From NCBI RefSeq assembly GCF_001718695.1, contig NZ_CP013422.1, positions 1,612,001 through 1,676,000 of the forward strand: a DNA stretch of 64,000 bases, written 5' to 3'. Position 1 is the first letter of the stretch, and each line of letters starts with the position of its first letter. Position numbers and translations under genes: made by a program. The stretch comes from Burkholderia ubonensis (GTDB lineage Bacteria; Pseudomonadota; Gammaproteobacteria; Burkholderiales; Burkholderiaceae). The notes beneath the pieces were generated by a model that saw only the letters and a program-made list of their open reading frames with translations, ran no database searches and was not told where the DNA came from. This document shows positions 1-8,502 of this stretch, in pieces.

Positions 1-2
1 CG

Positions 3-125
3 GTCATCCCGCTAATCGAGCCCTGGTCTCAGCGCAATCTCCACGTCTGCGTACAGCGCAATCCGGCGGAGAAGAACCTGTACCGCGACAAGCTGATCAG
101 CATGCTGTGCCATCCTTCGGAGTGA
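3..125 (+). CDS. C-terminal end of an unidentified protein (possibly a LysR-type regulator)
   Basis: An open frame enters from the left edge and stops with TGA at 123-125, giving about 40 codons that end in LCHPSE. The composition (…EPWSQRNLHVCVQR…) resembles the last strand and helix of a LysR-type effector domain, but the piece is too short to be sure. It points toward the convergent diguanylate cyclase gene. Only the tail is visible, so function is not assigned. Confidence 0.45.
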   Translation, partial: VIPLIEPWSQRNLHVCVQRNPAEKNLYRDKLISMLCHPSE

Positions 126-150
126 TACGCCAAGGTGTGGCTTGGTCTAG

Positions 151-1323
151 CTATCGTCCTTCAGCATGATGAATCAGCTGACTGCCGCCTTGCGACTTCG
201 CCCGATATAGCGCCTGATCTGCCGCTGCGAGCAAATCGGTGAGTGAAGGCACCTCGGAATTCGACGTCGCCAGGCCAATGCTGACGGTTGCGGAAATCCG
301 ATGATCGTCGGCGCTGTGGACCATCCTGGCAAACTGGCTCGCAATGCTTTCGCCGATCTCGTTCGCGCGATGGCTGTCGTGATCGGGCAGCAGAGCAGCG
401 AATTCTTCACCACCGATGCGCGCCAGAATCGTGTTCGCGTCGGTACTGGCGCGAACCACGCCCGCGAACGATCTCAGCACCTCGTCGCCGGTTTTGTGCC
501 CATAGCGATCGTTGATCTTCTTGAAGTGGTCGAGATCAAATGCAAGGAGCGTGACCGGGCGTCGACGTATCGCGCAATCGTTGATGATTCGCTCCCCCTC
601 TTCGAAGAACAGCCTGCGATTTCCCAGGCGCGTCAGGTAATCCGTACGGGACTCTTGCAGGAGTTCGCCGTGAACCTCCTCGCGGGTGAGCCGAAGTAGC
701 GTCATCGGCAAAACGACCGAATAGAGCACGCCTTCGTACATCGTGATCTTGCTCGAAATCGACAGTGCGCTCGCTCCAAAGACCGGGACCACCCAAGGCA
801 GGACGAAGGCTCTGGCAGCGTAGAACAGTGCATGGACGCCCGTCACCGCCACAGCGACGCGTCGAGCTTGAACGGCCGGCATCCCGTCGCGTCGTGTCAG
901 TTCGAGGGCCGTCATCGCGGAGACGAGCGCGATGGGCAGCGCGCTGGCATAGAGCCATACGGCGGCCTGCCCGCGCGCGCCGGCCGCCGCCCAGGTCAAC
1001 CCCATCAAGATCAGCAGGCCGATCGAGCCTGCGAGATACCGCCGGCCGTTGAACATTGCCACAGCGCGCAGAACCAGTAGATAGCCGCTCAGAATCACGA
1101 GATTGCTTACAGCCGCGCCCGCGGCGCCCAGCAGTTCAAGCCGGAACGCGGCCACGGCGCAACCGATCCCGAGCGTCGCATATCCGGCCGCCAGCATTCG
1201 CAGTTCGTTGCTGCGCTTGGGATGCGATACGTGCTCCCAATATGTCATGGCGGAACTGGCCCACAAGGTGCCGATCACTAGAAGGTAGAGGGTAGCCAGA
1301 TCGACTTTCATCGCCGTCGTCAA
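151..1323 (-). CDS. Membrane-bound GGDEF diguanylate cyclase
   Basis: 390 residues. Roughly the first 210 residues hold about six hydrophobic segments with no recognised sensory domain name. A GGDEF domain follows (about 225-385) with the active-site motif GGEEF at 304-308 and the usual FDLDHFKKIND metal/nucleotide segment near 262-272. It should make cyclic-di-GMP from two GTP at the inner membrane. The inhibitory I-site RxxD, expected just upstream of GGEEF, is not canonical here (A-S-T-D at 292-295), so product inhibition may be absent. No EAL domain is present. Start at the first ATG; an in-frame ATG four codons later is an alternative. The gene stands alone and converges on the fragment at the left edge. 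Confidence 0.9.
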   Translation of the reverse strand: MTTAMKVDLATLYLLVIGTLWASSAMTYWEHVSHPKRSNELRMLAAGYATLGIGCAVAAFRLELLGAAGAAVSNLVILSGYLLVLRAVAMFNGRRYLAGSIGLLILMGLTWAAAGARGQAAVWLYASALPIALVSAMTALELTRRDGMPAVQARRVAVAVTGVHALFYAARAFVLPWVVPVFGASALSISSKITMYEGVLYSVVLPMTLLRLTREEVHGELLQESRTDYLTRLGNRRLFFEEGERIINDCAIRRRPVTLLAFDLDHFKKINDRYGHKTGDEVLRSFAGVVRASTDANTILARIGGEEFAALLPDHDSHRANEIGESIASQFARMVHSADDHRISATVSIGLATSNSEVPSLTDLLAAADQALYRAKSQGGSQLIHHAEGR

Positions 1324-1676
1324 CGCGGTATCCCCGCCACGACGAGGAAAAGGTTAAGGGTCTATCGAGATTACGGCAAATGCGTCGGATTCTTGAAAAA
1401 TCTCGTGGACGCGGCGGTCTGCAGCGGGATGCCACGGGACGCGGTGTCATGTAGCCCCGATTCCGAGGCGGGCGACGTCATGCATCGCTCGTAGACCAAA
1501 ATAAAGCCGCCACCGTCGGGGATGCGGAGATGTCGCCTCGCCCGTCGCCGTTGACCAGACATCCGAAACCCTGCGGAAGTCGTGAGGCTGCACGCCGCGC
1601 AATAAGGTTGTCACTGAGCGCGGCATTGCAAAGACCCAGCTATTTGTATGAAGCCGCGGCAGACCACCATCGACTT
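1324..1676. other. Intergenic stretch without a supported gene
   Basis: About 350 bp between the diguanylate cyclase start and the toxin-antitoxin remnant. Open frames on both strands are short, poorly biased and match nothing I recognise. It presumably holds the cyclase promoter, but no clear -35/-10 pair is evident. Confidence 0.5.
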
Positions 1677-1933
1677 CTATGACTGCCCGGCCAGTGGCAT
1701 GGCAAAGAGGCGTTCATCCCACACCACGGGTCGAGGATCTGTCACGACGATTCGCGCCGCGTCGGGATGTGCCGGATTCACCAGCACGTCGAACGCTGCC
1801 CGGACGACGACGGAAGGGACGGCGCAGACTTCGGCAGGCCGTCGCGCACGAGCGCCTCCAATTCCGCCAGCGTGTGCGGGACCGGCTGCAACTCCATGAC
1901 CGCAGCCACGGCTTCAGGGGTGACGAGCAACAT
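1677..1933 (-). pseudogene. Scar of a RES-Xre toxin-antitoxin operon (antitoxin N-terminus joined to toxin C-terminus)
   Basis: From the ATG at 1933 the frame encodes a start like that of Xre/MbcA/ParS-type antitoxins, including the characteristic GLPKSA segment. Within a few codons after that segment a different frame takes over, reading AAFDVLVNPAHPDAARI and then PRPVVWDERLF, ending in TAG at 1677-1679. That second piece matches the usual C-terminus of RES-domain NAD-degrading toxins (NPxHPDxxxI … DPRLF). Family operons are ordered antitoxin then toxin, so an internal deletion removing the antitoxin C-terminus and most of the toxin explains the fusion. The junction lies near 1810-1825 and shifts frame, so no functional protein is expected. 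Recognition of the two halves is from memory of family motifs. Confidence 0.65.
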
Positions 1934-1948
1934 GGCGGCTCCCTGGCA

Positions 1949-1986
1949 GGTATCAAATGATGCGCGATTATAGTCAATCTGATACC
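1949..1986 (-). promoter_or_regulatory. Palindromic operator and -10 of the toxin-antitoxin remnant
   Basis: On the + strand GGTATCAAAT (1949-1958) and ATCTGATACC (1977-1986) form an inverted repeat matching at 9 of 10 positions with an 18-bp centre. Read on the minus strand a perfect TATAAT (+ strand 1967-1972) sits in the centre, 34 bp upstream of the ATG at 1933. This is the arrangement expected for an autoregulated Xre-RES operator overlapping its promoter. The downstream coding region is decayed, so the site is probably a relic. Confidence 0.6.
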
Positions 1987-2175
1987 GGAGCCACGCGGAT
2001 TCGCCGACGGCGGAATCGGGCGCAGCGGACGATCGGCTGGCACGAAGCCATCCAGTCTCGCCATCGTGAACATCGTCTCGGTGCAGCTGTCCGCTCCGCA
2101 CATCGCTTCGGTCCCGGCGTGGTCGGCCTCCCTGTTTCGACGTTTACCGCTCCAGCCGGATGACCACGCCGGGCG

Positions 2176-3651
2176 CTAATCGGCCGACGCATCCGGCGCG
2201 CGCGGCGTCTCGCCGGCCCGCTGGATCCAGCCGCCGCCCAGCGCGCGGTACAGGTCGACGAGGTTGGTCCAGCGCGCGAGCCGCGCGGTGATCAGCGACT
2301 GCTGCGCCGCGTACAGGTCGGTCTGCGCGGTCAGCACCGACAGGTAGCTGTCCACGCCGTTCCTGTAGCGCAGGTCCGACAGGTCGTAGCGTCGCTGCTG
2401 CGCGTGCTCGTTGCGCTGCAGCGCGGCGATCTGCTGGTCGTACGTGCCGCGTGCGGCCAGCCCGTCCGACACCTCGCGGAACGCCGACTGGATCGCCTTC
2501 TCGTAGTTCGCGATCTCGATGCGCTTCTGCACGTGCGCGAGATCGAGATTGGCGAGGTTCGCGCCGCCCTCGAAGATCGGCATCGCGATCTGCGGCGCGA
2601 ACGACCACGCCGCCGTGCCGGCCTTGAACAGCCCGCCGAGCGTCGGGCTCGCGGTGCCGAACGCACCCGTCAGCGAGATGCGCGGGAAGAACGCCGCGCG
2701 CGCCGCGCCGATGTTCGCGTTGGCCGCGAGCAGGTTCTGCTCCGCTTCCATGATGTCCGGACGGCGCGTCAGCAGGTCCGACGGCAGCCCGGCCGGGATG
2801 TCGGTCAGGAAGTTTTGCGCATCGAGCGGCAGGCCCGGCGGCAGGTCGTCCGGCAGCGGCTGGCCGATCAGCAGCACCAGTGCGTTCACCGCCTGCGCGC
2901 GGGCGCGCGCCTGCGCCTGCTGGTTCGCGAGCGCCGTCTCGACGATCGTCTGCGCCTGGCGCAGGTCGAGCTCCGAGCCGGTGCCGTTGTCGAACTTCAG
3001 TTTCGTCAGGTCGTACGACGCCTGTGCGGATTTCAGCGTATCGTCCGTCACCTTCAGCAGGTCGTCGTACGCGAGCACCGTCAGGTACTGGTCGGCAACC
3101 TGCGATACCAGCAGGATCTCCGACGCCTTGCGGGCCTGCGCGGTCGCGAAGTATTTCGCGAGCGCCTGATCCTTCAGGCTCTGGAGCCGGCCGAACAGGT
3201 CGAGCTCCCACGACGCCTGCAGCCCGACGTTGTAGGTCGTCGTGATGTTGCGCCCCGGGATGGCCGTGAGCGCGTTCGGCGTGCGCGTGCGGTTGCCGGT
3301 GCCGACCGCATCGAGCGTCGGCATCAGGTCCGCACGCGTGATCTGATACTGCGCACGCGCGGCCGCGACGTTCAGCACCGCGACCCGCAGGTCGCGGTTG
3401 TTCGTCAGCGCGATCTCGATCAGCCGCTGCAGGCGCGGATCGACGAAGAATTCGCGCCAGCCGATGTCGGTCGCCGCCTGGCCGTTCGCGCTGCGCGCGC
3501 CGGCCGCCGCGGCCGGCTGCGTCGCATAGACGCCGCCGGACGGAAACGCCTGCGCGACCGGCGCATCGGGCCGCGTGTAATGCGGCGCCATCGTGCAGCC
3601 CGCGGCGAAGAGCGCGGCCGCCGCGGCGGCCGCAACACGGATCCGATTCAT
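2176..3651 (-). CDS. Outer-membrane efflux lipoprotein, NodT/OprM type
   Basis: 491 residues, normal for the OprM family. A lipoprotein signal ends in LFAAGC with the acylated cysteine at residue 19, followed by two OEP repeats rich in the alpha-helical barrel pattern. It is the outer-membrane exit duct for the RND pump encoded upstream (gap 47 bp). The start MNRIRVA is chosen because GGGAGAA lies just before it and the lipobox is then at the normal distance. An ATG overlapping the pump stop codon would add 17 non-signal residues and is less likely. It is the last gene of the adaptor-pump-duct operon. Confidence 0.9.
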   Translation of the reverse strand: MNRIRVAAAAAAALFAAGCTMAPHYTRPDAPVAQAFPSGGVYATQPAAAAGARSANGQAATDIGWREFFVDPRLQRLIEIALTNNRDLRVAVLNVAAARAQYQITRADLMPTLDAVGTGNRTRTPNALTAIPGRNITTTYNVGLQASWELDLFGRLQSLKDQALAKYFATAQARKASEILLVSQVADQYLTVLAYDDLLKVTDDTLKSAQASYDLTKLKFDNGTGSELDLRQAQTIVETALANQQAQARARAQAVNALVLLIGQPLPDDLPPGLPLDAQNFLTDIPAGLPSDLLTRRPDIMEAEQNLLAANANIGAARAAFFPRISLTGAFGTASPTLGGLFKAGTAAWSFAPQIAMPIFEGGANLANLDLAHVQKRIEIANYEKAIQSAFREVSDGLAARGTYDQQIAALQRNEHAQQRRYDLSDLRYRNGVDSYLSVLTAQTDLYAAQQSLITARLARWTNLVDLYRALGGGWIQRAGETPRAPDASAD

Positions 3652-3698
3652 GTTTCTCCCATTGCGCGCCGTCGCGACGCGCGTTGTCGATTGCGCGC

Positions 3699-6600
3699 TC
3701 ATACGGTCTCCAGCACGCGCGCACGTTCGCTCGTCGCCGCCTCGCGATGCCGCTTCGCGATCAGCGTGTACACGGTCGGCAGCACGAACAGCGTGAACAG
3801 CGTGCCGACCAGCATGCCGGTCGAGACCGTGATCCCGATCGCGAAGCGGCTGGCCGCGCCCGCGCCGCGCGCGAAGATCAGCGGCACGAGCCCGGCGACC
3901 ATCGCCGCGGTCGTCATCAGGATCGGCCGCAGCCGCACGGCGGCCGCGTGCTCGATCGCCGCGCGCCGGTCGAGGTTCTGCGTGCGCTGCAGCTCGTTCG
4001 CGAAGCTCACCATCAGGATCCCGTGCTTCGAGATCAGCCCGATCAGCGTGACGAGCCCGATCTGCGTATAGATGTTCAGCGTCGCAAAGCCGAGATACAG
4101 CGGCACGAGCGCGCCGCACACCGACAGCGGCACCGACACGAGGATCACGAGCGGATCGCGCAGGCTCTCGAACTGCGCGGCGAGCACGAGGAAGATCACG
4201 ACGAGCGCGAACACGAACGTGACGGTCAGCCGGTTGCCCTCCTGCACGTACTGGCGCGATTCGCCGAGCCAGTCGATGTCGTAGCCGGGCGGCAGCGCCT
4301 GCTTCTGCAGGAACTCGACCGCCTGCCCCATCGTCACGCCCGGCGCGGCCACGGCCGACAGCGTCGCCGAGTTCATCTGGTTGAACTGCGTGAGCGCGTT
4401 CGCCTGGCTGCCGTTCGACACGTGCACGACCGTCGCGAGCGGCACCATCTTGCCGCTGCGCGTCTTCACGTAATAGCGGTTCAGCATGTCGGACGACAGG
4501 CGCTCCGCGCGCGCGACCTGCGGAATCACGTCGTACGAGCGCCCGTCGTGGTCGAAGCGGTTCACGTAGTTCTCGCCGACGAGCACCGCGAGCGTATCGG
4601 CGATGTCCTTCATCGTCACGCCGAGCGCGTTCGCCTGGTTGCGGTCGATCGTCACGCCGACCGCGCGGCTGTCGAACGTCAGGTCGCTGTCGACGACCGC
4701 GAACAGCCCGCTCTTCGACGCGGCGGCCTTCAGCTTGCCCATCGTCGCGAAGATGTCCTTGAAGTCGGCCGGCGCGCGCAGCACCATCTGGATCGGCAGG
4801 CCGCCGCTCGACGCGGGCAGCGACGGCAGCAGGAACGTGAACACCTGGTCGCCGGCGATCGCGTTCGCGCGCGCCTGCACGAGCGCCTGCAGATCGGCGG
4901 CGCCGCGCGTGCGCTTCGACCAGTCGACGAGGTTCACGCCGGCGAAGCCGAGATTGGCGCCGCCGACGCCGTTCAGCACGAAGCTCGTGTCGGCTTCCGG
5001 CAGCGAGCGGAACACCTTCTCGACTTGCGGCGCGTAGCGTTCGAGGTAGTCGAGGTTCGCGTACTGGGGCGCCTTCACCTGCAGCATGATCGAGCCCTGG
5101 TCCTCCTGCGGCGCGAGCTCGCGCTTCACGCCGCTGAACAGCAGCCCGATGCCGAGCAGCACGCCCGCGCCGAACACCAGCACCGCCGGCCGCGCGGCGA
5201 GGCTCGCGTGCAGCAGCCGCCGGTAGCCGTGCGTGACGCGCGACAGCGTGTGCTCGATCGCGCGCGCGATGCGCCCTTCCGACATCCGGCTGTCGAGCAG
5301 CAGCGAGCTCAGCATCGGCGACAGCGTCAGTGCGATCACTGCCGACACGCACACCGCGCCCGCGAGCGTGAACGCGAATTCGCGGAACAGCGATCCGGTC
5401 AGCCCGCCCATCAGGCCGATCGGCGCGTACACGGCGACGAGCGTGATCGTCATCACGATCACGGGCGACGCGATCTCGCGCGCGCCGAGCAGCGCCGCGC
5501 GCGCGGGCGGCTCGCCGGATTCGATGTGCCGGTGGATGTTCTCGACGACGACGATCGCGTCGTCGACGACGAGCCCGATCGCCAGCACCATCGCGAGCAG
5601 CGTGAGCAGGTTCAGCGAGAAGCCGGCCGCGAGCATCAGCGTGGCGGAGCCGACGAGCGCGAGCGGAATCGTCACGACCGGGATCACGACCGCGCGGAAC
5701 GAGCCGAGGAACAGGAAGATCACGATGACGACGATCGCGATCGCCTCGACGATCGTCTCGCGCACCTCGTCGATCGACGCGTTGACGAAGCGCGCGACGT
5801 CGAACACGTCGCCGATCCGGATGCTGGCCGGCTTGTTGCGCTCCATCGTCGGCAGCAGCGCCTGCACGCCGCGCACGATGTCGAGCGGGTTGCCCGACGG
5901 CGTCGCGTTGATCGCGATGTTCACCGCGCGGCGGCCGTTCATCAGCGCGCTCGCGTTGTATTGCTGCCCGCCGAGCTCGATGGTCGCGACGTCGCGCAGC
6001 CGCACGAAGCTGCCGGTCGCGTCGGACTTCACGACGAGGTTGCCGAACGCGCCGACGTCGGTCAGGTCGGTATTCGCGGAGATGTCGGCGACCGTGAGCG
6101 CGCCCTTCACCTGCCCCGGCGCGGCCTGCACGTTGTTCGCCTTCAGCGCGCTCGCCACGTCCGCCGCCGACAGCCCGTGCGCGGCGAGCCGCGACGCGTC
6201 GAGCCAGACCCGCATCGCGAGGTTCTGCCCGCCGACGATCTCGGCCGACGCGACGCCCGGCACGGTCGTGACGAGCGGCTGCGCGACCCGCACCACGTAG
6301 TCGGTAATCTCCGGAATCGACAGCGTGTCGCTCGAGAAGCCGAGATACATGACGGCCGTCGGCGCGTCGGTGAGCTTCGTGATCACCGAGTCGTACGCGC
6401 CTTCGGGCAGCTTGTACTTGACCTCCTGCACCTTCGCCATGATTTCCGTCATCGCGCGGTCGGCGTTCGCGTTCAGGCGCAGCCGCGCCTTCACGACGCT
6501 CTTGCCCTGCGTCGACGTGGAGCTCAGGTATTCGATGCCGTCCGCGGTCGCGATCGACTGCGCGATCGGCGTCGTCACGAAGCCCTGCATCAGCGCCTGC

Positions 6601-6809
6601 GACGCGCCGGGATACGCGGTTTCGACGCTGATCGTCGCGCTCTCGAGCATCGGGTACTGGCGCACCGGCAGCGCGCCGAGCGAGCGCAGCCCGATCAGCA
6701 GGACCAGCAGGCTGCAGACGAGCGACAGCACCGGCCGCCGGACGAAGATGTCGGTGAAGCGCGCGCCTTGCGTGGGGCCTTGCGTGGGGCCTTGCGTGGG
6801 CTGGCTCAT
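3699..6809 (-). CDS. RND multidrug efflux pump, inner-membrane transporter
   Basis: 1036 residues, the standard size for hydrophobe/amphiphile efflux RND transporters. TM1 begins near FVRRPVLSLVCSLLVLLIG, TM4 carries the proton-relay pair in VVDDAIVVVEN, and two large periplasmic loops are present. It drives proton-coupled export of hydrophobic or amphipathic compounds together with the adaptor (its start overlaps the adaptor stop as ATGA) and the downstream outer-membrane lipoprotein. The overall pattern is closer to MexI/MexB-like pumps than to heavy-metal RNDs. The N-terminus carries a threefold GPTQ repeat. The substrate cannot be told from sequence. Confidence 0.93.
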   Translation of the reverse strand: MSQPTQGPTQGPTQGARFTDIFVRRPVLSLVCSLLVLLIGLRSLGALPVRQYPMLESATISVETAYPGASQALMQGFVTTPIAQSIATADGIEYLSSTSTQGKSVVKARLRLNANADRAMTEIMAKVQEVKYKLPEGAYDSVITKLTDAPTAVMYLGFSSDTLSIPEITDYVVRVAQPLVTTVPGVASAEIVGGQNLAMRVWLDASRLAAHGLSAADVASALKANNVQAAPGQVKGALTVADISANTDLTDVGAFGNLVVKSDATGSFVRLRDVATIELGGQQYNASALMNGRRAVNIAINATPSGNPLDIVRGVQALLPTMERNKPASIRIGDVFDVARFVNASIDEVRETIVEAIAIVVIVIFLFLGSFRAVVIPVVTIPLALVGSATLMLAAGFSLNLLTLLAMVLAIGLVVDDAIVVVENIHRHIESGEPPARAALLGAREIASPVIVMTITLVAVYAPIGLMGGLTGSLFREFAFTLAGAVCVSAVIALTLSPMLSSLLLDSRMSEGRIARAIEHTLSRVTHGYRRLLHASLAARPAVLVFGAGVLLGIGLLFSGVKRELAPQEDQGSIMLQVKAPQYANLDYLERYAPQVEKVFRSLPEADTSFVLNGVGGANLGFAGVNLVDWSKRTRGAADLQALVQARANAIAGDQVFTFLLPSLPASSGGLPIQMVLRAPADFKDIFATMGKLKAAASKSGLFAVVDSDLTFDSRAVGVTIDRNQANALGVTMKDIADTLAVLVGENYVNRFDHDGRSYDVIPQVARAERLSSDMLNRYYVKTRSGKMVPLATVVHVSNGSQANALTQFNQMNSATLSAVAAPGVTMGQAVEFLQKQALPPGYDIDWLGESRQYVQEGNRLTVTFVFALVVIFLVLAAQFESLRDPLVILVSVPLSVCGALVPLYLGFATLNIYTQIGLVTLIGLISKHGILMVSFANELQRTQNLDRRAAIEHAAAVRLRPILMTTAAMVAGLVPLIFARGAGAASRFAIGITVSTGMLVGTLFTLFVLPTVYTLIAKRHREAATSERARVLETV
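6767..6802. repeat. 12-bp tandem repeat inside the RND pump N-terminus
   Basis: Three consecutive copies of CTTGCGTGGGGC on the + strand (6767-6778, 6779-6790, 6791-6802, the last with two differences) encode the repeated GPTQ tetrapeptide just after the pump start. Units are multiples of three, so copy-number change keeps frame. It is a likely slippage site in the cytoplasmic N-terminal tail. Confidence 0.85.
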
Positions 6810-7903
6810 CGCACGCTCTCCCGTTGCGCGGACGCGTCGGCGAGCGCCTGCACCTTCGCGCCCGGCGCGACGCGCAGCTGCCCGGTCGTCACGACCACGT
6901 CGCCGGCGCGCAGCCCGTCCTCGACGACGATGCGGCCCCGGTCGCGCGCGCCGATGCGCACCTGGCGCACGCGCGCCACGCCGACGCCGCGCGCGTCGCG
7001 CTGCTCGACCACGACGACGCTGTCGCCGGCCTGCGACGTCTGCACCGCGGTATCCGGCACGCTGATCACCGCGTCGCGGCCCGGCAGCGCCAGGTGCGCA
7101 TCGATGTACATGCCCGGGCGCAGCAGCTGGCCGGCGTTGGCCACGGTCGCCTGCACGGTGATGTTGCGCGTCTCGTCGCCGACCTGCGGCTCGATCGCGG
7201 TCACGCGCCCTTCGAAGGTGCGGCCCGGGTAGGCGTCCGTCGTCACGCGCACGGCTTGCCCGAGCGCGACGCGGCTCAGCGCCTTCTGCGGCACCGTGAA
7301 GTTCGCGTGCAGCGCATCGAGATCGGTGAGCGTCGCGATCGCGTCGCCCGGATTCAGGTACTGGCCGAGGTTCACGCGCCGCAGTCCGATCACGCCGGAA
7401 AACGGCGCGCGGATCAGCTTCTGCGTGATCACGGCCTGCGTCTCGCGGATGTCGGCGCGCGCGGCGTCGAGCTCGTAGCGGCGCGCGTCGAAGGTCGCCT
7501 TCGGTTCGGCGCCGTTCGGCACGAGCTGCTCGGCGCGCGCAAACTGCCGGCGCGTGTAGTCGGCCTTCGCCTGCAGCCCGGCGAGCTTCGCCTGCTCGGG
7601 TGCATCGTAGAGCTGCACGAGCGGCTGCCCGGCGCTCACGCGCGAGCCCGCGACGAAGCGGATGTCCACGACGCGCCCGGCGACTTCCGGCGCGATCGTC
7701 ACCTGCCGCACCGCTTCGAGCGAACCGACCGCATCGAGCGTCGGCGCATCGGCCTGCGGCTTCACGACGATGGTCTCGACCGGCAACGGCGCCGGTGGCG
7801 ACGCAGGCCGATCGGCCGCCGATACACGTTCCGTGCGCCAAAGGAACAATGCGCCGGACAGGACGACCAACGCGCCTGCGGCAAGGAACACAGAGCGTCT
7901 CAC
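6806..7903 (-). CDS. RND efflux periplasmic adaptor (membrane fusion protein)
   Basis: 365 residues. An N-terminal hydrophobic anchor (about 6-22) precedes a biotinyl-lipoyl-like half (VAGRVVDIRFVAGSRVSAGQPL), a coiled-coil hairpin (about 105-150), a second lipoyl half (IRAPFSGVIGLRRVNLGQYL), a beta-barrel and a membrane-proximal domain. It links the RND pump to the outer-membrane duct. First gene of the operon; it overlaps the pump gene by 4 bp. No dedicated regulator is adjacent; the promoter should lie in the 100 bp to the right of 7903, where nothing distinctive is seen. Confidence 0.92.
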   Translation of the reverse strand: MRRSVFLAAGALVVLSGALFLWRTERVSAADRPASPPAPLPVETIVVKPQADAPTLDAVGSLEAVRQVTIAPEVAGRVVDIRFVAGSRVSAGQPLVQLYDAPEQAKLAGLQAKADYTRRQFARAEQLVPNGAEPKATFDARRYELDAARADIRETQAVITQKLIRAPFSGVIGLRRVNLGQYLNPGDAIATLTDLDALHANFTVPQKALSRVALGQAVRVTTDAYPGRTFEGRVTAIEPQVGDETRNITVQATVANAGQLLRPGMYIDAHLALPGRDAVISVPDTAVQTSQAGDSVVVVEQRDARGVGVARVRQVRIGARDRGRIVVEDGLRAGDVVVTTGQLRVAPGAKVQALADASAQRESVR

Positions 7904-8009
7904 CGATATCTCCCCAATGAATCAGTCATGACGTCAGTTTGGGTGGAGCCGCCGCGCCCGGACGTCAACTTTTCGAATCCCCGTTTAAATTTTTCGCATG
8001 CCCGACACG

Positions 8010-8046
8010 AAAAAAGCCGCTTGCCGCGACGAACGCGGCAAGCGGC
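8010..8046 (-). terminator. Rho-independent terminator of the doxX operon
   Basis: A perfect 12-bp stem, GCCGCTTGCCGC (8016-8027) with GCGGCAAGCGGC (8035-8046), encloses a 7-nt loop. Read on the minus strand it is followed by six T residues (+ strand A run 8010-8015). It lies 21 bp beyond the stop of the DoxX gene, so it ends the leftward five-gene operon and insulates the RND operon. Confidence 0.9.
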
Positions 8047-8067
8047 GAAGCAACGCCCGCTACGAGC

Positions 8068-8502
8068 TCAGATGGTCGTGGCAGGCGCTCGCGGCGCATG
8101 AAGGGTCCATGCGCGCGCATACGGGTGTGACATCGCCAACAGGACGGCGCCGAACAGCAGCAATGGATTGGTGCCGACCGCCCCGCACATCAGGAACAGC
8201 GCGGACATCGCCGCCGCGCCGGCGACACCCCACGCGATCGCGATGCCGAGCAGGATCGATAATCCTGCCGCCAGTTCCAGCCAGGGCACGATCAGGTTCA
8301 CCGCGACGACGTGCGGAAGCGCGACGTGCACGATCGCGCCGGTCAGCGCGAGCCGCACGGCTTCGGGCGCCACCGCGGATCGCGAGACGGCTGCCGTCAG
8401 AAAGGGGCCTGCATCGAAGTGCCCGACGATCTTCGTCAAGCCCGCCCAGCTCCAGAACACGCCGAGCACGACGCGCAGCGCGAGCGCGGCGGCCGCCTTC
8501 AT
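8068..8502 (-). CDS. DoxX-family small membrane protein
   Basis: 144 residues with four hydrophobic helices and the DoxX-type N-terminus (LRVVLGVFWSWAGLTKI). Members are inner-membrane proteins, some linked to quinone or thiol redox chemistry; the exact role here is unknown. Its ATG overlaps the stop of the upstream exporter gene (ATGA), so the two are translationally coupled. It is the last gene of the leftward operon, followed by a strong terminator. Confidence 0.8.
   Translation of the reverse strand: MKAAAALALRVVLGVFWSWAGLTKIVGHFDAGPFLTAAVSRSAVAPEAVRLALTGAIVHVALPHVVAVNLIVPWLELAAGLSILLGIAIAWGVAGAAAMSALFLMCGAVGTNPLLLFGAVLLAMSHPYARAWTLHAPRAPATTI

Noticed and set aside
1778..2101. A longer start for the toxin-antitoxin remnant extending upstream through the operator
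   Set aside because: The extension would translate the palindromic promoter itself; ATG 1933 lies just downstream of the operator and begins the family-like sequence.
3684..7232. A 1182-codon open frame antisense to the RND pump
   Set aside because: Same GC-driven mirror-frame artefact, with no recognisable domain while the other strand has intact pump motifs.
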